A DNA stretch of 6,069 nucleotides from an uncultured Curtobacterium sp. (lineage in GTDB: Bacteria; Actinomycetota; Actinomycetes; Actinomycetales; Microbacteriaceae), in the NCBI GenBank assembly GCA_913774725.1, contig CAJYIG010000034.1:1-6069 (forward strand), given 5' to 3'. Positions 4,653 to 6,069 of the stretch are shown here, in pieces; within the stretch, counting starts at the first letter, position 1, and each line of letters opens with the position of its first letter. The position numbers and the translations under genes are program-made. Below the pieces are notes generated by a model. It had not been told where the DNA came from, made no database searches, and worked only from the letters and a program-made list of their open reading frames with translations.

Positions 4653-6069
4653 TCAGCGCGCGGCGAGCTCCGCGACGATGCCGTCACCGGGAGCGGCGTC
4701 GACGAGTTCGGCCTCGATCTCGGCGTTCTCGAGGATGCCCTCGATCTTGCGGCGACGACCACGCGGCACGAGCGTGACGACGGTGCCCTCCTTGCCGGCA
4801 CGACCCGTCCGGCCGGAGCGGTGCAGGTACGCCTTGTAGTCGTCCGGGGCGTCGGCCTGCACCACGAGCGACACGTCGTCGACGTGGATGCCGCGGGCGG
4901 CGACGTCGGTCGCGACGAGGACGTTCACCCGGCCGCTCGTGAGCAGCTGCAGGTTGCGCGTGCGGCGCGACTGGTTGAGGTCACCGTGGAGCGAGGTCGC
5001 CCGGATGCCGGCGTCCTCGAACTGGTCGGCCAGGCGCTCGGCGTAGGCGCGGGTGCGGGCGAAGACGATCGTCTTGCCGTCACCGGCGACGAGCTCCTCG
5101 AGCACCTGGTCCTTCTGGCGCTGCTCGACGACCAGCACGCGGTGGTCGATGGTCGAGGAGGCCTGGTCCTCGCCGGCGACCTCGTGGACGCTCGGCTCGT
5201 GCAGGAACTCGGACACGAGCGACGCGACCTGGGCGTCGAGCGTGGCGCTGAACAGGAGCTTCTGCGCGCGGTCGCCCTGCGGCGTGACCTCGGCCGTCGC
5301 GGAGAGGATCTCCCGCACCGGCTCGAGGAACCCGAGGTCGCACATGTGGTCGGCCTCGTCGAGCACGGAGACGACGACCTCGCTGAGGTCGAGCTTCCCC
5401 TTGTTCATGAGGTCCTGGACGCGACCGGGCGTGCCGACGATGATGTCGACGCCGCGCTCGAGGGCGCCCTCCTGGCGGCCGTAGGGCACACCGCCGTAGA
5501 TCTGCGTCGTGAAGAGGCCCACCGAGCGGGCGATCGGCTGCACCGTGCGGTCGATCTGCAGGGCGAGCTCGCGGGTCGGGGCGAGGATGAGCGCGCGGGG
5601 GGCGCGGCCCATCCTGCGCTTCGTGCCGCCGCCGTGCTCCATGAGCTTCTCTACGAGGGGCGCACCGAACGCGATGGTCTTGCCGGAGCCGGTGCGACCG
5701 CGGCCGAGCACGTCCTTGCCGGCGAGGACGTCGGGGATCGTCGCGGCCTGGATCGGGAACGGGTTGGAGGCGCCCATCTCCGCGAGCGTCCGGGAGATGT
5801 TGCCGCCGATGCCGAGGTCGGCGAACGTCACGCCCTCCACGTCGGCCGCGACGGTGGCCGAGGCGGTGAGCTTCTCGAGCTTCACGTCGTCGGCGGGCAC
5901 GTACGGCGTGCGGGACTCGTCGCGGTCGGAGCGGTCGCGGCGCGGGCGGTCCTCGTCGAACGAGCGGCGCGGACGGTCGTCGAAGCGACGCGGTGCCCGG
6001 TCGCGGTCGTCGCGGTCGAAGCGGTCACGGCGCGGGCGGTCCTCGTCGAACGAGCGGCGCGGAGCGCGG
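4653..6069 (-). CDS. DEAD-box ATP-dependent RNA helicase (5' end beyond window)
   Basis: At least 471 residues are visible; the frame is open through the right edge, so the true start is outside. It is a cytoplasmic RNA-remodelling ATPase of the RhlE/CsdA-like type, usually tied to ribosome assembly, RNA decay or cold growth. Counting from the GTG codon at 5900, the full motif set is present: F26 and the FPIQ Q-motif (48-51), Walker A GRTGSGKT (68-75), PTRELA (108-113), GTPGR (156-160), DEAD (181-184), SAT (218-220), IVFARTR (278-284), ATDVAARG (330-337) and HRSGRTGR (360-367). That GTG is not the real start: the frame continues upstream into an Arg/Asp-rich tail with units such as RRSFDEDRPRRDR and RAPRRFDD. 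Walker A is preceded by GRGR where most relatives have a small residue (A-x-TGSGKT). The C-terminus is short and acidic (AELVDAAPGDG) with no added domain. It converges on the DinB-like gene. Confidence 0.97.
   Translation of the reverse strand, partial: RAPRRSFDEDRPRRDRFDRDDRDRAPRRFDDRPRRSFDEDRPRRDRSDRDESRTPYVPADDVKLEKLTASATVAADVEGVTFADLGIGGNISRTLAEMGASNPFPIQAATIPDVLAGKDVLGRGRTGSGKTIAFGAPLVEKLMEHGGGTKRRMGRAPRALILAPTRELALQIDRTVQPIARSVGLFTTQIYGGVPYGRQEGALERGVDIIVGTPGRVQDLMNKGKLDLSEVVVSVLDEADHMCDLGFLEPVREILSATAEVTPQGDRAQKLLFSATLDAQVASLVSEFLHEPSVHEVAGEDQASSTIDHRVLVVEQRQKDQVLEELVAGDGKTIVFARTRAYAERLADQFEDAGIRATSLHGDLNQSRRTRNLQLLTSGRVNVLVATDVAARGIHVDDVSLVVQADAPDDYKAYLHRSGRTGRAGKEGTVVTLVPRGRRRKIEGILENAEIEAELVDAAPGDGIVAELAAR
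5921..6063. repeat. 90-bp-period direct repeat in the helicase N-terminal tail
   Basis: Bases 5938-5973 and 6028-6063 are identical over 36 bp. The wider pair 5921-5973 and 6011-6063 differs at only two of 53 positions, giving a 90-bp (30-codon) period. Each copy encodes a charged Arg/Asp unit of the form DR-RRPRDEDFSRRP read in reverse gene order. The repeat runs to the window edge, so copy number is unknown. Such tails are known in DEAD-box proteins as disordered RNA-binding or condensation-promoting regions; the repeat invites length variation by recombination. Confidence 0.8.

Noticed and set aside
5898..5900. GTG at 5900 as the helicase start codon
   Set aside because: The frame is open upstream through 6069 and encodes a repetitive charged tail with the same codon bias, so the gene continues past the window.

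Overview
The window is about 6 kb of very GC-rich chromosome with strong G/C third-position bias, TANNNT-type -10 elements close to start codons, and few T-tract terminators. This suggests a high-GC actinobacterium. A Microbacteriaceae-type genome (Curtobacterium-like) is my best guess, but it is only an inference from gene content and base composition. All recognisable genes look intact except at the two window edges. I see no tRNA, rRNA, IS element or CRISPR array.

Layout: (1) 3-1166, minus: sbcD, the nuclease subunit of the SbcCD double-strand-break nuclease. Its stop codon overlaps the ATG of a downstream gene (presumably sbcC) that runs off the left edge. (2) 1258-2487, minus: a SipW/ER-type signal peptidase I with an unusual C-terminal extension: a cytoplasmic Arg/Pro/Gly-rich linker, a third hydrophobic segment and an exported beta-rich domain. 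(3) 2531-3130, minus: a TasA/CalY (camelysin)-like secreted protein with a SipW-type signal peptide, 43 bp upstream of the peptidase and evidently in its operon. (4) 3131-3388: a 258-bp divergent control region, locally AT-richer than its surroundings. It holds a 14/15-bp inverted repeat whose arms each carry a TAGCTT -10-like box, plus a perfect 7-bp-arm palindrome. (5) 3389-3943, plus: a MarR-family regulator. (6) 3964-4473, plus: a DinB/DUF664-like putative metal enzyme, apparently with its own leaderless promoter. (7) 4474-4652: a convergent intergenic region with two overlapping long hairpins and repeated GGGGGCGTC units. (8) 4653 to beyond 6069, minus: a DEAD-box RNA helicase whose N-terminus, cut by the right edge, is an Arg/Asp-rich repeat tail.

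The most interesting unit is the centre. A MarR regulator is divergent from a two-gene export operon made of a TasA-like surface or matrix protein and its dedicated SipW-type peptidase. The peptidase carries, on the same chain, a second segment resembling the signal/mature junction of its own substrate. The sequence supports a model in which MarR controls both transcripts from the shared region, and the peptidase matures the TasA-like protein at the outer face of the membrane. The MarR control and the role of the fused domain are inferences. The flanking genes (sbcD, DinB-like, helicase) look like ordinary chromosomal neighbours with no evident link to the export module.
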